A DNA stretch of 64,000 nt from Stenopsyche tienmushanensis (Eukaryota; Arthropoda; Insecta; Trichoptera; Stenopsychidae): NCBI GenBank assembly GCA_008973525.1, contig WACJ01000045.1, forward strand, positions 1,302,001-1,366,000, given 5' to 3'. Below the pieces are notes generated by a model. It saw only the letters and a list, made by a program, of their open reading frames with translations. It ran no database searches and was not told the origin of the DNA. Position numbers and translations under genes: made by a program. Of the stretch, positions 10,600-25,068 are shown piece by piece; the stretch's first letter is position 1; each line of letters starts with the position of its first letter.

Positions 10600-13500
10600 A
10601 TGGCTGTGAGACGACCCAGAATCAAGGCAGTAGCCTCTATACCTGTCAGAAAGAAGGCTTCAAATAATGAAAAAAATTCGAGCAAAGATTCCACTGCTAA
10701 TTCGATATCTAAGGAACCCGTTCCTGATGTGGTTGTAAATAAAGCATCCGCAGAAAATAAACCTTCCAAGGAATGCATTTCGCAGACATCCGACGCTCAA
10801 GAGAATATGGAAAAAAGTGTTGCGAATGGCGAAGAAAATTCTTCAAAAGAAAAGTCACACAGACGCCGAATGATGAAACCGCTTGTTAATATTCCACCCG
10901 TTAACAAAAAATGCAGAGAGAAGGCCGCAATTGAAATCTCAAATGAATCTAAAATTACATGTAATCTAAAACGAAACAAGGAGTCGGACTCCGTACATTT
11001 AGAACAATCGATCGATAACGGTGTAGTTCTAAATACAAATTCACCCTGTAATATTCAAAATGAAAACGTCTTTAGCACGCATTCATCTAATAAACACAAA
11101 AAACAGTCTCCGTTGATAGAAAACTCTCTAAAAAAAGATTCTTCTAAGATAGACAAAATGGAAAAGACCAAAAACGTTTCAATAGACGGCATAAGACCTC
11201 TGCCTCCATTAACACCAACATCTAATGTGGAGATGCCCGATGCGCCAGCTTTGGATATGGAATGCAATTTTGATCCAATCATTCCATTACCATCACCCAC
11301 AAAAAATCGTCCAAAATTGAGACCGATGCCCCGCATTAGCACACGAAGAAACAGTTTCCAAGTATGTTATTTTGATTTTTAACCAAGTCATATATAAAAT
11401 ATATTTTTTACTAACATATGATTTAAGGGCAGTGCGAGCGAGTCTGAAGATGAAATCAAACGGAATAAAACGGAAGAATTGCCCGTAGGCGGTGCACCAA
11501 ATTTATCATCACACATAACAAACACTCCAATAAATGTCAGACACAGAAATGATTCCAATTGTTTTTCTGCTGATATACCCATGCAAGTTTCATCATCAAC
11601 TCCGCGTCAGAAATCCAGGTAATTTAGGTATTCTTAAACTCGTAACAAAATGATCTCTGAATGTGGAGATGATAATTTCAGTTTGGATTTGCAGAGTGTG
11701 CTCTGCATCATCTTTGTTCGATGAATCACAGCGATCTTGCCACGTTTGGGTGGTTTTGTCTCTAGCCTCCTCATGGTTCCAATGATACAGTTCTGTATGC
11801 TGTGGTGATTCTTTAAGAAATCAGTCTTTGTTCTTTCAACATTTTTTGTTTATCCTTTCTGAACTTGATCTACCCAGATCGGGGTGCCGTAGAGTAGAAT
11901 CGAGTATATCTCGCTTAAGCAGTTTTCTTCAACTCGTTCTTGGTCCACTGATGTTCGGCATTAAGCATGTCAAGGAGTTAGATATATTTACCGCATTTTG
12001 AAACGTTTTCAGAAATTCAATCTGTCGTCTATATTTGATTCGATGGTCCTGCAGGTGTATATTAAGTGGTTCATCTTTTCTCCTTCTTGTAAACCTTAAT
12101 GTATTTTGAAATTATAGATGTCATACGAGGGGCACTGGAGAAGCCAGACGGGCCGCGTCTAGATTTAGAGCTTTACAAAAAGTTCCCCAACTTCCGCTAA
12201 CAATGTGCGATCTTATATATTACAATCCGCGCAAATCGTAAGTTTTTACAGAATAAATTATACACGTTTTTTAATTGGTTTACAATTAAATCAAAGTATT
12301 ATTTTGCAGTAAATCTGAAATTCAACCGAAGTCCCAAGAAGTTGTTGCACCATTAAATGATAACAAAGAAAGCTTAAGTCAATGTAAAGTCGAAGCAAGC
12401 TCACAGAATACAATTAACAATGAAAAACCGGAAGAACCTACTGCAATGCCTGTTCCACAAGTTAAACTCGGACCAAATGGAGAGATAGTTATCGACGAAC
12501 AAAGCTTGGTAATAATACTTTTCATTTTTGAACGTTTCAAAATAACTTATAAATTCTAAACATAACCTATGGACTGAATAAATACAATAAGATCCCGCGT
12601 AACACAGGGGATACATTCCAGTGAGTTTAAATAAATGAAACAGTGTTAAACGAGATCATCGTTACATGTAAAAAATGTGATTTGCTGTAACTTTCCATAG
12701 TGATTTGCCATACATTACTGAACAATTCACAATCAAATTTACAGATATTGCCTTAACAATGTGGCTGCTATAATCTAACAAATATTAAATCTTATTATTT
12801 ACGCAGGTAATAGAAACTACAGATGCCGTTAAGAGTAGAGAAGAGCTGTCTAAACTATCGGTAGTTTATGAAAATGGTATGGGATCTGGCAGTAAAGGAA
12901 TGTTCAGACGAAGTACAAGGCCTCGTGACTGGTCAAATGCGGAAACGCTTAGGTTTTATAAAGCTCTTAATACCATAGGCACAGATTTTGCATTGATGAT
13001 ATCTCTATTCCCCGGACGTACTCGAAAAGATCTTAAAATCAAGGTAAATATTTAACAACATTGTCATAGAACGATGTTATATTGATTTAATCATTGTTTC
13101 GAGCTATACGTGTGCTAAAAATGATTTCAGTTCAAACGCGAAGAAAAACACAATGTTAGATTAGTGGATAAGGCCTTGATGAACCCTTTAGCTTTTGATA
13201 TTACTGAATTGGAGCAGTCATCCAATGAAACAAATATTGCATCGGAAAAAGAAAAACTTAAGGCAGCAAAACGAGAAAAAAAGAATTGTAAACGGAGATC
13301 GTACAGAAAATCAAGTATGGATATTAATTCCGTAATATTTTTTTAATTGTTACAAATTCTAAATTTTGCAATCTTGTAATCTTTCAGGTTTAGCATCTAG
13401 AAGTATGGAAATAGACGAAAATGATACACAAATATTGAAAACCGACAAAAAGACGTCGAACGATGCAAAAACTACAAATCAATCGGCAACCGTTGGATCG

Positions 13501-13923
13501 TCGGCTAAAAACGTTCAAAATGATCAGACCAGGAATAATCATATGAGTTCGTTGATCGGGAGCTCTCCGCCTCCTAACGTCGAACCGGGTTCCATGGTTC
13601 TATTGGTGAATGATCTTCCCGGACAACCGGAAGAGAATAAATATCAAGCTTTTATCACGAGAATCGTCGACGGCAAAAACAAAATGTTCCCTATTCATAT
13701 AGCGCCGGAAATTCTCTCGTCGATTGCGGAAGAAATGAATATTCCGCGCGTCAGCTTAGGAAATTTCACGGCCGTCGATAAGAACAGTCCGATGAAAGGC
13801 AACAATAAGGTCTCGCCATTTTCGCAACCCATGGAACCGATGGTGACCGAAAACACATTAAAAGAGGTTCACGATGGCTCACTACCGACTACCGGGTCCA
13901 ATTATACCTTAATAGATACGTAA
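10600..13923 (+). CDS. BDP1: BDP1, TFIIIB component B'' (Pol III initiation factor), 7 coding exons, 742 aa
   Basis: BDP1 joins TBP and BRF1 in TFIIIB, which recruits RNA polymerase III to tRNA, 5S and U6 promoters in the nucleus. Exons are 10600-11361, 11428-11618, 12118-12237, 12310-12508, 12807-13043, 13131-13314 and 13388-13923. All joins are GT-AG and in phase, giving 2,229 nt. The conserved core is visible: VPQLPLTMCDLIYYNP in exon 3, VKLGPNGEIVIDEQSL in exon 4, and the extended Myb/SANT domain in exon 5 (around residues 462-503, RPRDWSNAET to LFPGRTRKDLKIK) continuing as FKREEKHNVRLVDKAL in exon 6. The N-terminal 250 residues are low-complexity, Lys/Ser-rich and basic. The start at 10600 (MAVRRPRIKA) is preferred over an in-frame ATG at 10555, because TTTTTTGTACTTATAG just upstream looks like a 3' splice site and suggests a 5'-UTR intron. 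The last exon is clearly richer in CpG than the rest. Confidence 0.95.
11704..11944 (-). mobile_element. LINE-like relic in BDP1 intron 2 (copy B)
   Basis: Identical to the relic at 590-830, carried by the tandem duplication. Confidence 0.4.
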
Positions 13924-13948
13924 TATTTGTATATAAGAACTGCGCATG

Positions 13949-13954
13949 AATAAA
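13949..13954 (+). terminator. BDP1 polyadenylation signal AATAAA (copy B)
   Basis: Same AATAAA hexamer 26 bp past the stop, inside the duplicated unit, so each gene copy carries its own 3' end signal. Confidence 0.6.
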
Positions 13955-14339
13955 GTGCTTAAAAACCATCTCGACATAATAGCGACTTCTTAATTCGCGG
14001 AGGCAAGGTGTGTGTGCCCATCACGATAGTCACGAGAAAAGAGCATTTTGAACTCCCCGCACTTGAAGAAATCTTTTTGGTTTTTATAAAATAACATGAT
14101 CACCCAAGTGACCTATGGGGGTGATTATCAATCGTGCGTCATAGTGTATGATCATTTTATTAATACGTTATATGAAAATCTTCTTACGTTAAGATCATAA
14201 TAATCAATCAGGGTAACTAACGTAACAGTACATATATCCGATTGTTAATTTTATTTATTCTTAAGGGTAGTGAATTGGTTTATGACTGTAAACCTGCCCT
14301 CTTTTAATGTAAAATAAATAAAATAAATTGTGGATGGTT

Positions 14340-15084
14340 ACTTTTGATATTTAGGATGGGAAAAGGGGAGACCATGGCACCACACGCTTTTTTGTTGATT
14401 TGGTCTATATGAGGATGCCAGGTGAGTCGAAGATTAACCCCAGATATCTGGTTTGCCTCACCCAAGGGATGGCACCGGATGAGAAAGTGAGTTTTGGAAT
14501 AGGAGAAAGTTTCTTTCTTGATCGCTCTCAAGAGAACATTATTGCAGTGTTTTTTTTTGCGTTTACAGAGATACGCCATTTGGTATTCCATTCACTGAGT
14601 AAACTTAATTGGTTTTGTATACGTTTACCAATGATGGCTGTGCTCAGAGACTGTGACATTATGGCGGTATCATCTGCATAGAGAGCGATCAAATCAAGAG
14701 GGTGAATTGATTTAGGAATATCACTAATATATAGTGAAAATAGAAGGGGAGCAAGAATGGAGCATTAGGGGACACCAGCAGATATGGGTCGAGGATCAGA
14801 AACAGTATTGGAGACTTTGGCTCGGAAGGAACGATCAAAAAGATACGGTTGTAAATAATGTGGATGGTGGAGTCCTTGAAGCCCAAGGAAATAAGTTTGA
14901 ACTCTGTGACACGAAGGAGTTGATGAACTGAGGAGTGAGCTCTTCGAAATCCGAATTGCTCCGGAGGAAGGACGTTGAGAAATTTGTTTTCCGGCTCAAG
15001 TCAGGAAAGAATTAAGGCCTCGAGAAGTTTGCCTAGAATGGGAATTAGGCTAATAGGACGGTATGATGTGGGGTTGGAGCTGCT
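14340..15084 (-). mobile_element. Jockey-type RT fragment at the array junction (copy C)
   Basis: Identical to 3226-3970. It again begins exactly where the preceding unit ends. Confidence 0.85.
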
Positions 15085-15703
15085 GGAATGGAAAACTGAG
15101 TTATTTCACATTATCAAACTGTGAAAAGCTTGTATTTATATAAATTTTATGTAATTAAAAATAGAATACAATAAAATAGCTAATACCTTAAATATCACAG
15201 CCAGATTAAATTTGTGCTTCTTCAAATTTTGTTCATTTACTGCCATAAGATCATTTTTATTATGGTATCCGGTGACTGAAAATAAAAGAAAAACATTAAG
15301 GAAAAAACTGTATTATTGTGCCAACATATTTTTCATGTGGTAATTATATAGAGCCTTGGACAAAAAGATCGAGTACTTTAAGTGATATTGCAATGTCGTA
15401 TTGCTCTAGTTCCGATTCAATAGTGAGAATACTCTGATTGTTTCTTGTGTAAGAACATTTGACTGGATCGAGAACGGAGCAAAATCGAATCGTGAACAGC
15501 ATCATAGTTATTGAATAAAATAATTATTCATTTGACATATAGGAGGCCAAACAATTGCATTGACACATCCCTTCTGGATGATCTCAAACCTTGTTTAGAA
15601 TCCGACGTGAAAATACTAACAATATATACTTGTTGCATGTAATGTACTGCATGGCATTTATGGACATTTATACAAGTTTTTTAGTTCCATTACATATCAT
15701 TTG

Positions 15704-16027
15704 TGGTGTTGCTGGGTTGTTCCATGTTATTGGACTTCTCAGTTCCTCATGGGACACAGACGATTTAAGGCATCTCTCCGTCGGTTTGGTGTAGGAAGTC
15801 TTCCAGAGTGTCCTTGCACAGATATGGACATAACAGCAGATCACGTACTATGGTTACGTTTGGGCATGGATGCTGATCGGGAAGTTCTCCTGCGTTGTGT
15901 CAGAGGTTCCGCTTCACCTGTTGGACACGCAGACCTAGTGGCTGGTCCCTGCGCAAACGGCGCATTCAAAAAGTTTTGCAATAGTTTTGGCATCAAATGT
16001 GCGGAAGGAGGATTCTACAGAGAATAA
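15704..16027 (+). mobile_element. LINE ORF2 C-terminal relic (copy C)
   Basis: Identical to 4590-4913, carried by the tandem duplication. Confidence 0.7.
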
Positions 16028-16213
16028 TTCCGTAGTCTACTTCTTCAATTGCTGTTAAATGTAGAATCTTATAGACAACTATCTGGCATCTGGACATAAT
16101 AATAGACTTCTAATTTTCGGAATAAACTAGCTTCTTCCAGAACTTGCAGCGAATTGTCTAAACCCTCTTATTCCCTGCAAATATGTACTGCAACAGCCCC
16201 AGTGTACTTTTAG

Positions 16214-16574
16214 GATTGTATTGACGTTCTGTAGGTTGTGAGCATCGAAGTTGGGATTTACGAAATTATATTTATGGTTCACTTTGAAATCCAGCTTCTT
16301 GCAATTCTTTAATTTTGTATGCGTTTAGTCTCCACTAACTGTCCACCAACAGTATACATGGTTCAATATTTTCTAAAATTGCTGCCATCAATGTCTTTGC
16401 TCTGCGATCGGGCACTTTGACCAAAAAGCATTCGCATGTCTCCCGGCATTGTCCACCAAAGATCCACTGCGGAGGGAGCACTTGACCAGCATGATTTTTA
16501 CGTTTGGTTAACAAACTCTTGTCAATTTCGACAATCAAACCTTTGATTTTCTGCCTTCTGCCTTAGCCTATGCG
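16214..16574 (-). mobile_element. Merlin transposase relic (copy C)
   Basis: Identical to 5100-5460, carried by the tandem duplication. Confidence 0.75.
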
Positions 16575-17603
16575 ACATGATTTGTTATATCTTAGCTGGT
16601 GAGCATTTTGAGAGCATCTTTCTCCTCGCTCAGCATTTTAGCACAGGATGCATTCGACATTCAAAACGTAGACAGAGAAGATGAGATCGCAGCAAAATTA
16701 GGCTACATCGATTTGGCAAAATATCATCTAATGTTATGAGTCAGTCAGTCAGACGCCAGAAGCCTCCAAAATGACCTTCATCGAAGACCAACACAATTGA
16801 TTGACATCCACAAATAATGCTCAAAAACATTTATCAAATCATAATAGGGATCTCTCACAGACATGAAAAATATTGGAATTATTTATTTATTAGTAAAAGC
16901 ACTTTTTTTAAATTGAAAACATGCAGTGATAGTTTTTAATAAATGCGTTTTAAGAAGGTGAAATGAGGAATCGAAAAAAATCTTATATCAAAACTCGTTG
17001 CGTTTTATTCTGCCGGAATTAAAAAAAATATTAAATAGATGGGAGAAGGTTGTATCTACTGAAGAATACATTTGTTTGAATTTCACTCTTTCATTTACAA
17101 AACGATATTTCTGACTGACTGAAAACCTATTATATGGATGCTATGATCATGCAATTGTTTAAAGACAATTACACGAATACTAATCATATAATGTTATAAT
17201 CTGATACATAAATAAATTTGAAAATAACTAACCTGAATCGACATTCAGCTTCTCTGCCACTTCTTTCATAAGAGCATTAGTAAAATCAGAATTGTTCGAT
17301 GAATAATATATATTTCTTACATTGGAACGTTCAAGTAAAAAATTTCGATTAACAGCTTCCGAGTAATGAGCCATTTCCATGAAACGATATTTAAAAACAA
17401 GTTTTATTAAAAACATGAGCACAAACAATGCTGATGGAAACAATAGTTCTGCTAATAGTCTTTTGTAATTTCTTATTCTTGCTTTTGCATGAATCTTTAA
17501 CATCATGCAAATCTCACCCATTGTTTTTTATTATATAATAATTTAACAATATGATATGGTTAATATTAAATAAAATTTAGATTCACATATAATTTCTTGT
17601 GAC

Positions 17604-20600
17604 TCAATTGTATAAAACTATCATTTTATGCCTTCTTTTTAATATCTTTCTGAAGTGGAATGAATCTGGAAACTTAAAATGATTCAATTTATAAATTATC
17701 ATTTCAGTTATTATAAAAATAATTGTAAAAGAAAATCAATGTTTTGCAATACTAGAGTCAAGATTATATATGTAGATCTTATAGTAACTTACCAATGGCT
17801 ATTTGCCAATACGAGATTAAAAAAGTAGGAGAAACAAGGTAGAACGTAGTGTAATCTGAAAAAATAGAAGTCACAGGGTTATTTCTATTATTTTTTAATA
17901 AACATAACTAGAACAGAAAATTGTTTAACCTTTTAACTGCCAACGACGCACAGGCGCGTCGAATTTGTACGCGCTGATGAGTTATTGGCAGTTAAAAGGT
18001 TAACAATACAGCTAACAAGCGGGAACAAAAAATACCATGGGCCAAAGAATACAGCTGGATATTACCTACTCCCAAATCATAAGTAGAAATCAAACGCAGG
18101 ACCAAACTCAACAGATTCCTCAAAACCAATCAAATGACATGGCAGAGTTAAAAGCCACGATGAAAGGGCTCATCGAACAGATGAGTACCATGCTAAACAT
18201 ACTTTCAATCCTCACTGCCAAACTCTCAACTTCTCACCGCTAAAAATAGTAATATGGAAAGCCAATGGTTTGTTCAAACACACACATGAGATACAAAATT
18301 GCCTGAAAATGGAAAACATTGATATTATGTTGATATCTAAAACTCATTTTAAAGACAAAAGTTATATAAAAGTCCCATAATGCAACACATACACAACAGA
18401 GCATTCAGATGGGATAGCTCACGGCACAACTGCAGTTATACTAAGAAAGACTATTAAACATCACAAAGCTCCAAAATTTACAGAGGAACACCTCCAGACG
18501 ACCAACATCGTTGTAGAAGCGTGGAGAGGACCGATCACCATCTCAGCCATGTACTGTCCACCTAGACACTGTATTAAAAAAGAGAACTTCCAACGATTTT
18601 ATAACACCCTTGAAAATAAATTCATCGCTGGTGGTGATTATAACGCCAAACATACACAATGGGGCTCGAGACTGATAACCACCAAAGGACGAGAGTTATA
18701 CATGGCAATCATTGCGTTGAATCTCATTACCGTATAGTCAAATTAACCCACGTACTGGCCAACTGACAGAAAAAAATCCCACACACCATTGACTTTTGTC
18801 AATGTAAAAGGAATATCAGCAGCCTTCCATCCAATCCAGTCTCAATTTGTTGTTCAATTTGTTGTTGTTTGATCATTCTCCCGTCATAGTCATGATGAGC
18901 AGTCATGTAAGGGAAACTTTTTCCTCCACAATGGAAAGTGGCTAAAATTACTCTAATCCCCAAGCCTGGCAAGGATATACATGATGCCAAATCATACAAA
19001 TCCATCAGTTCATTCCCAATAATCTCCAAAATGTTTAAAAAACTACTACTGAAGAGGCTTAAGCCAATAATTGAGATAAACAACCTAATTCCTAATCACC
19101 AATTTGGATTCCGTCAACATCCTGCGACTGTGGAACAAATACACAGGATCTTTAATAGAATCCACAAGGACTTAAAAGATAGAAAATATTGCTCGGTAGC
19201 AATCCTGGATGTAACTCAGGCTTTCGAAAAAGTGTGGCATCCCGGCTTGCTACATGAAATTGTAAAACAACTGCCCACGAATTACTTCTTCATACTCAAA
19301 TCATACCTGACAAATAGAACATTCTTAAGTCAAATACAAAGATGAAGCCATCACACTGCGCTATATAAAATCTGGTGTCCCTCAAGGCAGCATACTCAGT
19401 CCAGTTCTATACCTTCTATACAGAGCTGACATTCCAACAACAGACACCACAACAACTGCTACCTTTGCCGATGACACGGCTCTTCTGACCTTGCATGACG
19501 AACCCGCAACAGCATCTCAACTACTCCAGCATGATCTCAACAAAATACAAAAATGGCTCAAGAAACCGCGCATAAAGACTAATAAAAACAAATCTACACA
19601 TGTCACTTTCATCAGCAGAAAAGAGACATGTCCTCCTGTCTCACTAAATGTCTGTGCCTGTCAGAAAACGGACGTAGTAAAATATCTTGGTATGCACTTG
19701 GACAGACGCTTAACATGGAAAACGCACATCACTAAGAAAGCAACTTGAAATTAAAATGGGAATGCAATCAAAACTGTCCCTAGAAAATAAAACATTTATA
19801 TACAAAAGCATACTAAAAGCTATTTGGACGTACGGAATACAGCTTTGGGGTACTGCATTGACCTCCAATTTTGACATTCTTCAAAGCTGTCAGTCCAAAG
19901 TGCTGTGTACTATAGGCAATGGACGCATAGACTGAAAAGATATATGGTCCATGACCTAAAAAAAGGATTCAAATGAATGAACATAAGGTCCTCATTAACA
20001 CATTGTATGCGGGAGGAGATTACAGTCCTCGGCGCGCCACTCGTTGAGCGCAAGAGACTGTGATCCCAGTCATTTTTATTTGACTAGAGACATCTTTTAA
20101 TGCTATTTTAAGTGAAAATCTTTTGACATAAAAATATATTTAAGCTGACCGATCTATCGACTTATGGTATCCTTTTTGAATAGCCTTGAAATAGTTTTTT
20201 ACATGTATGATGCAGACGTCCCCGCGCCAGGCGTTATCACTCATCGAACAGTGTATATAAAGTGTCAATGAATGAAGACCTACACGAGTCAGAAACATAA
20301 ACTTCAAAATAACTAAATATCGCTCATAGGATATATTGTTACTCTGAAAAATTTTCTTTCACATTCCAGATGACAAATTAATGGTCAGACAATAAGAGAG
20401 TATTTCTAGAATATTCATTTGATTCTTAGATTTAAAAAAATAAATGCAATCGCACCTAATATGTCACTTTAGAAGCGACACCTTAGAGTGTTGCCATAAA
20501 CTAAAAATACATTCTAGTATAAATCTGCTCACACTACTACTTCTCTTTCTTTTCTAGAAGCTATTTATTTACTGGATGAATATCGCCCATTTCGCAGCCA

Positions 20601-20716
20601 TATGTGCTCAATTGTTAGAATAAACATTTCGTTATATATTCAGTGGCATTTAATAATAAACACTTACCACTCTGAGCTCGAATAGCGTCGGCGGGAGAAC
20701 TTTCAATTTGATTCAT
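17604..20716 (-). CDS. Candidate spliced micro-gene, 57-aa single-pass protein (copy C)
   Basis: Exons are 20668-20716, 17793-17855 and 17604-17665, identical to copy B, so gene, intron insertion and splice sites were duplicated together. Confidence 0.4.
17925..18003. mobile_element. 79-bp TTAA-flanked hairpin, piggyBac-like MITE (copy C)
   Basis: Identical to 6811-6889, carried by the tandem duplication. Confidence 0.7.
18037..19954 (+). mobile_element. Degraded jockey-clade non-LTR retrotransposon (copy C)
   Basis: Identical to 6923-8840 including every stop and frameshift, so the decay predates the tandem duplication. Confidence 0.9.
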
Positions 20717-20773
20717 TTTGACGTGATAGTGCTCACCGGAAAAGGGGTAGCAGTTTGAGCGCAGCGCAGCTGA

Positions 20774-20949
20774 CAGTTGTCACATATGACAAGCCGCCAA
20801 ATTGGCGTCAACCTTATTTATGAGATAAATCAACGGAAATTAGTTGAGTCTACACTAATTTCTCGCATAAACTATTTTTACAATGGCTGAATATGTAGAT
20901 GTGTCTGTTTTATTGAAAGAAAATAATGAGTTGCTCAATTTACCAATAT
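20774..20949 (+). promoter_or_regulatory. Upstream region between the micro-gene and BDP1 (copy C)
   Basis: Identical to 9660-9835, so each BDP1 copy has the same upstream 1 kb. Confidence 0.35.
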
Positions 20950-21713
20950 GTTTGCCCCCCGTTAACAGGATAGTACCGAAAAAAAAAAAAATTAAAACAT
21001 GTTAAACATGTGAAATTAAAGAAAAAATACTAAATGCATGTGAAAATAATAATATTCCTATAGCTTTCGAAGCCTATTTGGAAATATAAAATGAGTAATA
21101 TGAAAATAGTATTTTTAATATATAAATAATGATTTTTCAAATATATAATATGCAATCATTATATTTTACCGCAAATCGTCAAATGCAGCATTGTAAAATT
21201 GTAAATACGTAAATCTTACGTCAAATTCGTTTATTTTTGGCATTATTCTTTGTATCTATCATTCTGATTTCATAATACAGTTCAAATAAAAAAGCGTATT
21301 GTTAACAATTCTTTATTAAATTTTGACGTATATTAACGGTTTGGGCATTTAAAAGTGACATGACTCAGAAGAGGAATTAACATTTTCTATTATGGTAGCA
21401 CTGAGAAGAATATCCATCACGTTTTTATTTGACGTTTGGTCGCAGTGTTGATATTTGTCTTTATAGCTAGTTGATCATATGTGTAATATTTATTATATAT
21501 TTTGCTATAGTAATATATATTATTTTTGTTCATATGGATTTGAAATTTTCATTTAAAAAATGTTTATTACAACTAGCCTTATTAAAATATTTTTGTTGTC
21601 ACATTTTAGCATCAAGCATCTAATATTAATTATTTATAAAAAAATATACCTTCCAATCAAAAATAGCAATGATTTTAATAAAATATATTTTTTGTACTTA
21701 TAGTTTTTTAACT

Positions 21714-24700
21714 ATGGCTGTGAGACGACCCAGAATCAAGGCAGTAGCCTCTATACCTGTCAGAAAGAAGGCTTCAAATAATGAAAAAAATTCGAGCAAA
21801 GATTCCACTGCTAATTCGATATCTAAGGAACCCGTTCCTGATGTGGTTGTAAATAAAGCATCCGCAGAAAATAAACCTTCCAAGGAATGCATTTCGCAGA
21901 CATCCGACGCTCAAGAGAATATGGAAAAAAGTGTTGCGAATGGCGAAGAAAATTCTTCAAAAGAAAAGTCACACAGACGCCGAATGATGAAACCGCTTGT
22001 TAATATTCCACCCGTTAACAAAAAATGCAGAGAGAAGGCCGCAATTGAAATCTCAAATGAATCTAAAATTACATGTAATCTAAAACGAAACAAGGAGTCG
22101 GACTCCGTACATTTAGAACAATCGATCGATAACGGTGTAGTTCTAAATACAAATTCACCCTGTAATATTCAAAATGAAAACGTCTTTAGCACGCATTCAT
22201 CTAATAAACACAAAAAACAGTCTCCGTTGATAGAAAACTCTCTAAAAAAAGATTCTTCTAAGATAGACAAAATGGAAAAGACCAAAAACGTTTCAATAGA
22301 CGGCATAAGACCTCTGCCTCCATTAACACCAACATCTAATGTGGAGATGCCCGATGCGCCAGCTTTGGATATGGAATGCAATTTTGATCCAATCATTCCA
22401 TTACCATCACCCACAAAAAATCGTCCAAAATTGAGACCGATGCCCCGCATTAGCACACGAAGAAACAGTTTCCAAGTATGTTATTTTGATTTTTAACCAA
22501 GTCATATATAAAATATATTTTTTACTAACATATGATTTAAGGGCAGTGCGAGCGAGTCTGAAGATGAAATCAAACGGAATAAAACGGAAGAATTGCCCGT
22601 AGGCGGTGCACCAAATTTATCATCACACATAACAAACACTCCAATAAATGTCAGACACAGAAATGATTCCAATTGTTTTTCTGCTGATATACCCATGCAA
22701 GTTTCATCATCAACTCCGCGTCAGAAATCCAGGTAATTTAGGTATTCTTAAACTCGTAACAAAATGATCTCTGAATGTGGAGATGATAATTTCAGTTTGG
22801 ATTTGCAGAGTGTGCTCTGCATCATCTTTGTTCGATGAATCACAGCGATCTTGCCACGTTTGGGTGGTTTTGTCTCTAGCCTCCTCATGGTTCCAATGAT
22901 ACAGTTCTGTATGCTGTGGTGATTCTTTAAGAAATCAGTCTTTGTTCTTTCAACATTTTTTGTTTATCCTTTCTGAACTTGATCTACCCAGATCGGGGTG
23001 CCGTAGAGTAGAATCGAGTATATCTCGCTTAAGCAGTTTTCTTCAACTCGTTCTTGGTCCACTGATGTTCGGCATTAAGCATGTCAAGGAGTTAGATATA
23101 TTTACCGCATTTTGAAACGTTTTCAGAAATTCAATCTGTCGTCTATATTTGATTCGATGGTCCTGCAGGTGTATATTAAGTGGTTCATCTTTTCTCCTTC
23201 TTGTAAACCTTAATGTATTTTGAAATTATAGATGTCATACGAGGGGCACTGGAGAAGCCAGACGGGCCGCGTCTAGATTTAGAGCTTTACAAAAAGTTCC
23301 CCAACTTCCGCTAACAATGTGCGATCTTATATATTACAATCCGCGCAAATCGTAAGTTTTTACAGAATAAATTATACACGTTTTTTAATTGGTTTACAAT
23401 TAAATCAAAGTATTATTTTGCAGTAAATCTGAAATTCAACCGAAGTCCCAAGAAGTTGTTGCACCATTAAATGATAACAAAGAAAGCTTAAGTCAATGTA
23501 AAGTCGAAGCAAGCTCACAGAATACAATTAACAATGAAAAACCGGAAGAACCTACTGCAATGCCTGTTCCACAAGTTAAACTCGGACCAAATGGAGAGAT
23601 AGTTATCGACGAACAAAGCTTGGTAATAATACTTTTCATTTTTGAACGTTTCAAAATAACTTATAAATTCTAAACATAACCTATGGACTGAATAAATACA
23701 ATAAGATCCCGCGTAACACAGGGGATACATTCCAGTGAGTTTAAATAAATGAAACAGTGTTAAACGAGATCATCGTTACATGTAAAAAATGTGATTTGCT
23801 GTAACTTTCCATAGTGATTTGCCATACATTACTGAACAATTCACAATCAAATTTACAGATATTGCCTTAACAATGTGGCTGCTATAATCTAACAAATATT
23901 AAATCTTATTATTTACGCAGGTAATAGAAACTACAGATGCCGTTAAGAGTAGAGAAGAGCTGTCTAAACTATCGGTAGTTTATGAAAATGGTATGGGATC
24001 TGGCAGTAAAGGAATGTTCAGACGAAGTACAAGGCCTCGTGACTGGTCAAATGCGGAAACGCTTAGGTTTTATAAAGCTCTTAATACCATAGGCACAGAT
24101 TTTGCATTGATGATATCTCTATTCCCCGGACGTACTCGAAAAGATCTTAAAATCAAGGTAAATATTTAACAACATTGTCATAGAACGATGTTATATTGAT
24201 TTAATCATTGTTTCGAGCTATACGTGTGCTAAAAATGATTTCAGTTCAAACGCGAAGAAAAACACAATGTTAGATTAGTGGATAAGGCCTTGATGAACCC
24301 TTTAGCTTTTGATATTACTGAATTGGAGCAGTCATCCAATGAAACAAATATTGCATCGGAAAAAGAAAAACTTAAGGCAGCAAAACGAGAAAAAAAGAAT
24401 TGTAAACGGAGATCGTACAGAAAATCAAGTATGGATATTAATTCCGTAATATTTTTTTAATTGTTACAAATTCTAAATTTTGCAATCTTGTAATCTTTCA
24501 GGTTTAGCATCTAGAAGTATGGAAATAGACGAAAATGATACACAAATATTGAAAACCGACAAAAAGACGTCGAACGATGCAAAAACTACAAATCAATCGG
24601 CAACCGTTGGATCGTCGGCTAAAAACGTTCAAAATGATCAGACCAGGAATAATCATATGAGTTCGTTGATCGGGAGCTCTCCGCCTCCTAACGTCGAACC

Positions 24701-25037
24701 GGGTTCCATGGTTCTATTGGTGAATGATCTTCCCGGACAACCGGAAGAGAATAAATATCAAGCTTTTATCACGAGAATCGTCGACGGCAAAAACAAAATG
24801 TTCCCTATTCATATAGCGCCGGAAATTCTCTCGTCGATTGCGGAAGAAATGAATATTCCGCGCGTCAGCTTAGGAAATTTCACGGCCGTCGATAAGAACA
24901 GTCCGATGAAAGGCAACAATAAGGTCTCGCCATTTTCGCAACCCATGGAACCGATGGTGACCGAAAACACATTAAAAGAGGTTCACGATGGCTCACTACC
25001 GACTACCGGGTCCAATTATACCTTAATAGATACGTAA
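21714..25037 (+). CDS. BDP1: BDP1, third copy in the array (complete, 742 aa)
   Basis: Exons are 21714-22475, 22542-22732, 23232-23351, 23424-23622, 23921-24157, 24245-24428 and 24502-25037, identical to the copy at 10600. This is the only copy followed by single-copy DNA, so its 3' flank beyond 25453 is probably the original one. No inactivating change is visible. Splice sites, SANT domain and stop are the same as in the other copies. Confidence 0.95.
22818..23058 (-). mobile_element. LINE-like relic in BDP1 intron 2 (copy C)
   Basis: Identical to the relic at 590-830, carried by the tandem duplication. Confidence 0.4.
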
Positions 25038-25062
25038 TATTTGTATATAAGAACTGCGCATG

Positions 25063-25068
25063 AATAAA
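25063..25068 (+). terminator. BDP1 polyadenylation signal AATAAA (copy C)
   Basis: Same hexamer in the last copy, 385 bp before the array ends. Confidence 0.6.

Larger units (their letters stand above)
3226..14339. repeat. Array copy B, complete 11,114-bp unit
   Basis: This complete unit runs from the broken jockey fragment at its left edge to the sequence downstream of BDP1 at its right edge. It holds two ABCA exons, the relics described below and one complete BDP1 gene. Confidence 0.95.
15187..17521 (-). pseudogene. ABCA-family transporter, first two coding exons only (copy C)
   Basis: Exons 17233-17521 and 15187-15275 are identical to those in copy B. The downstream gene body is replaced by BDP1 of the preceding unit, so this copy could only give a truncated product. 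Confidence 0.7.
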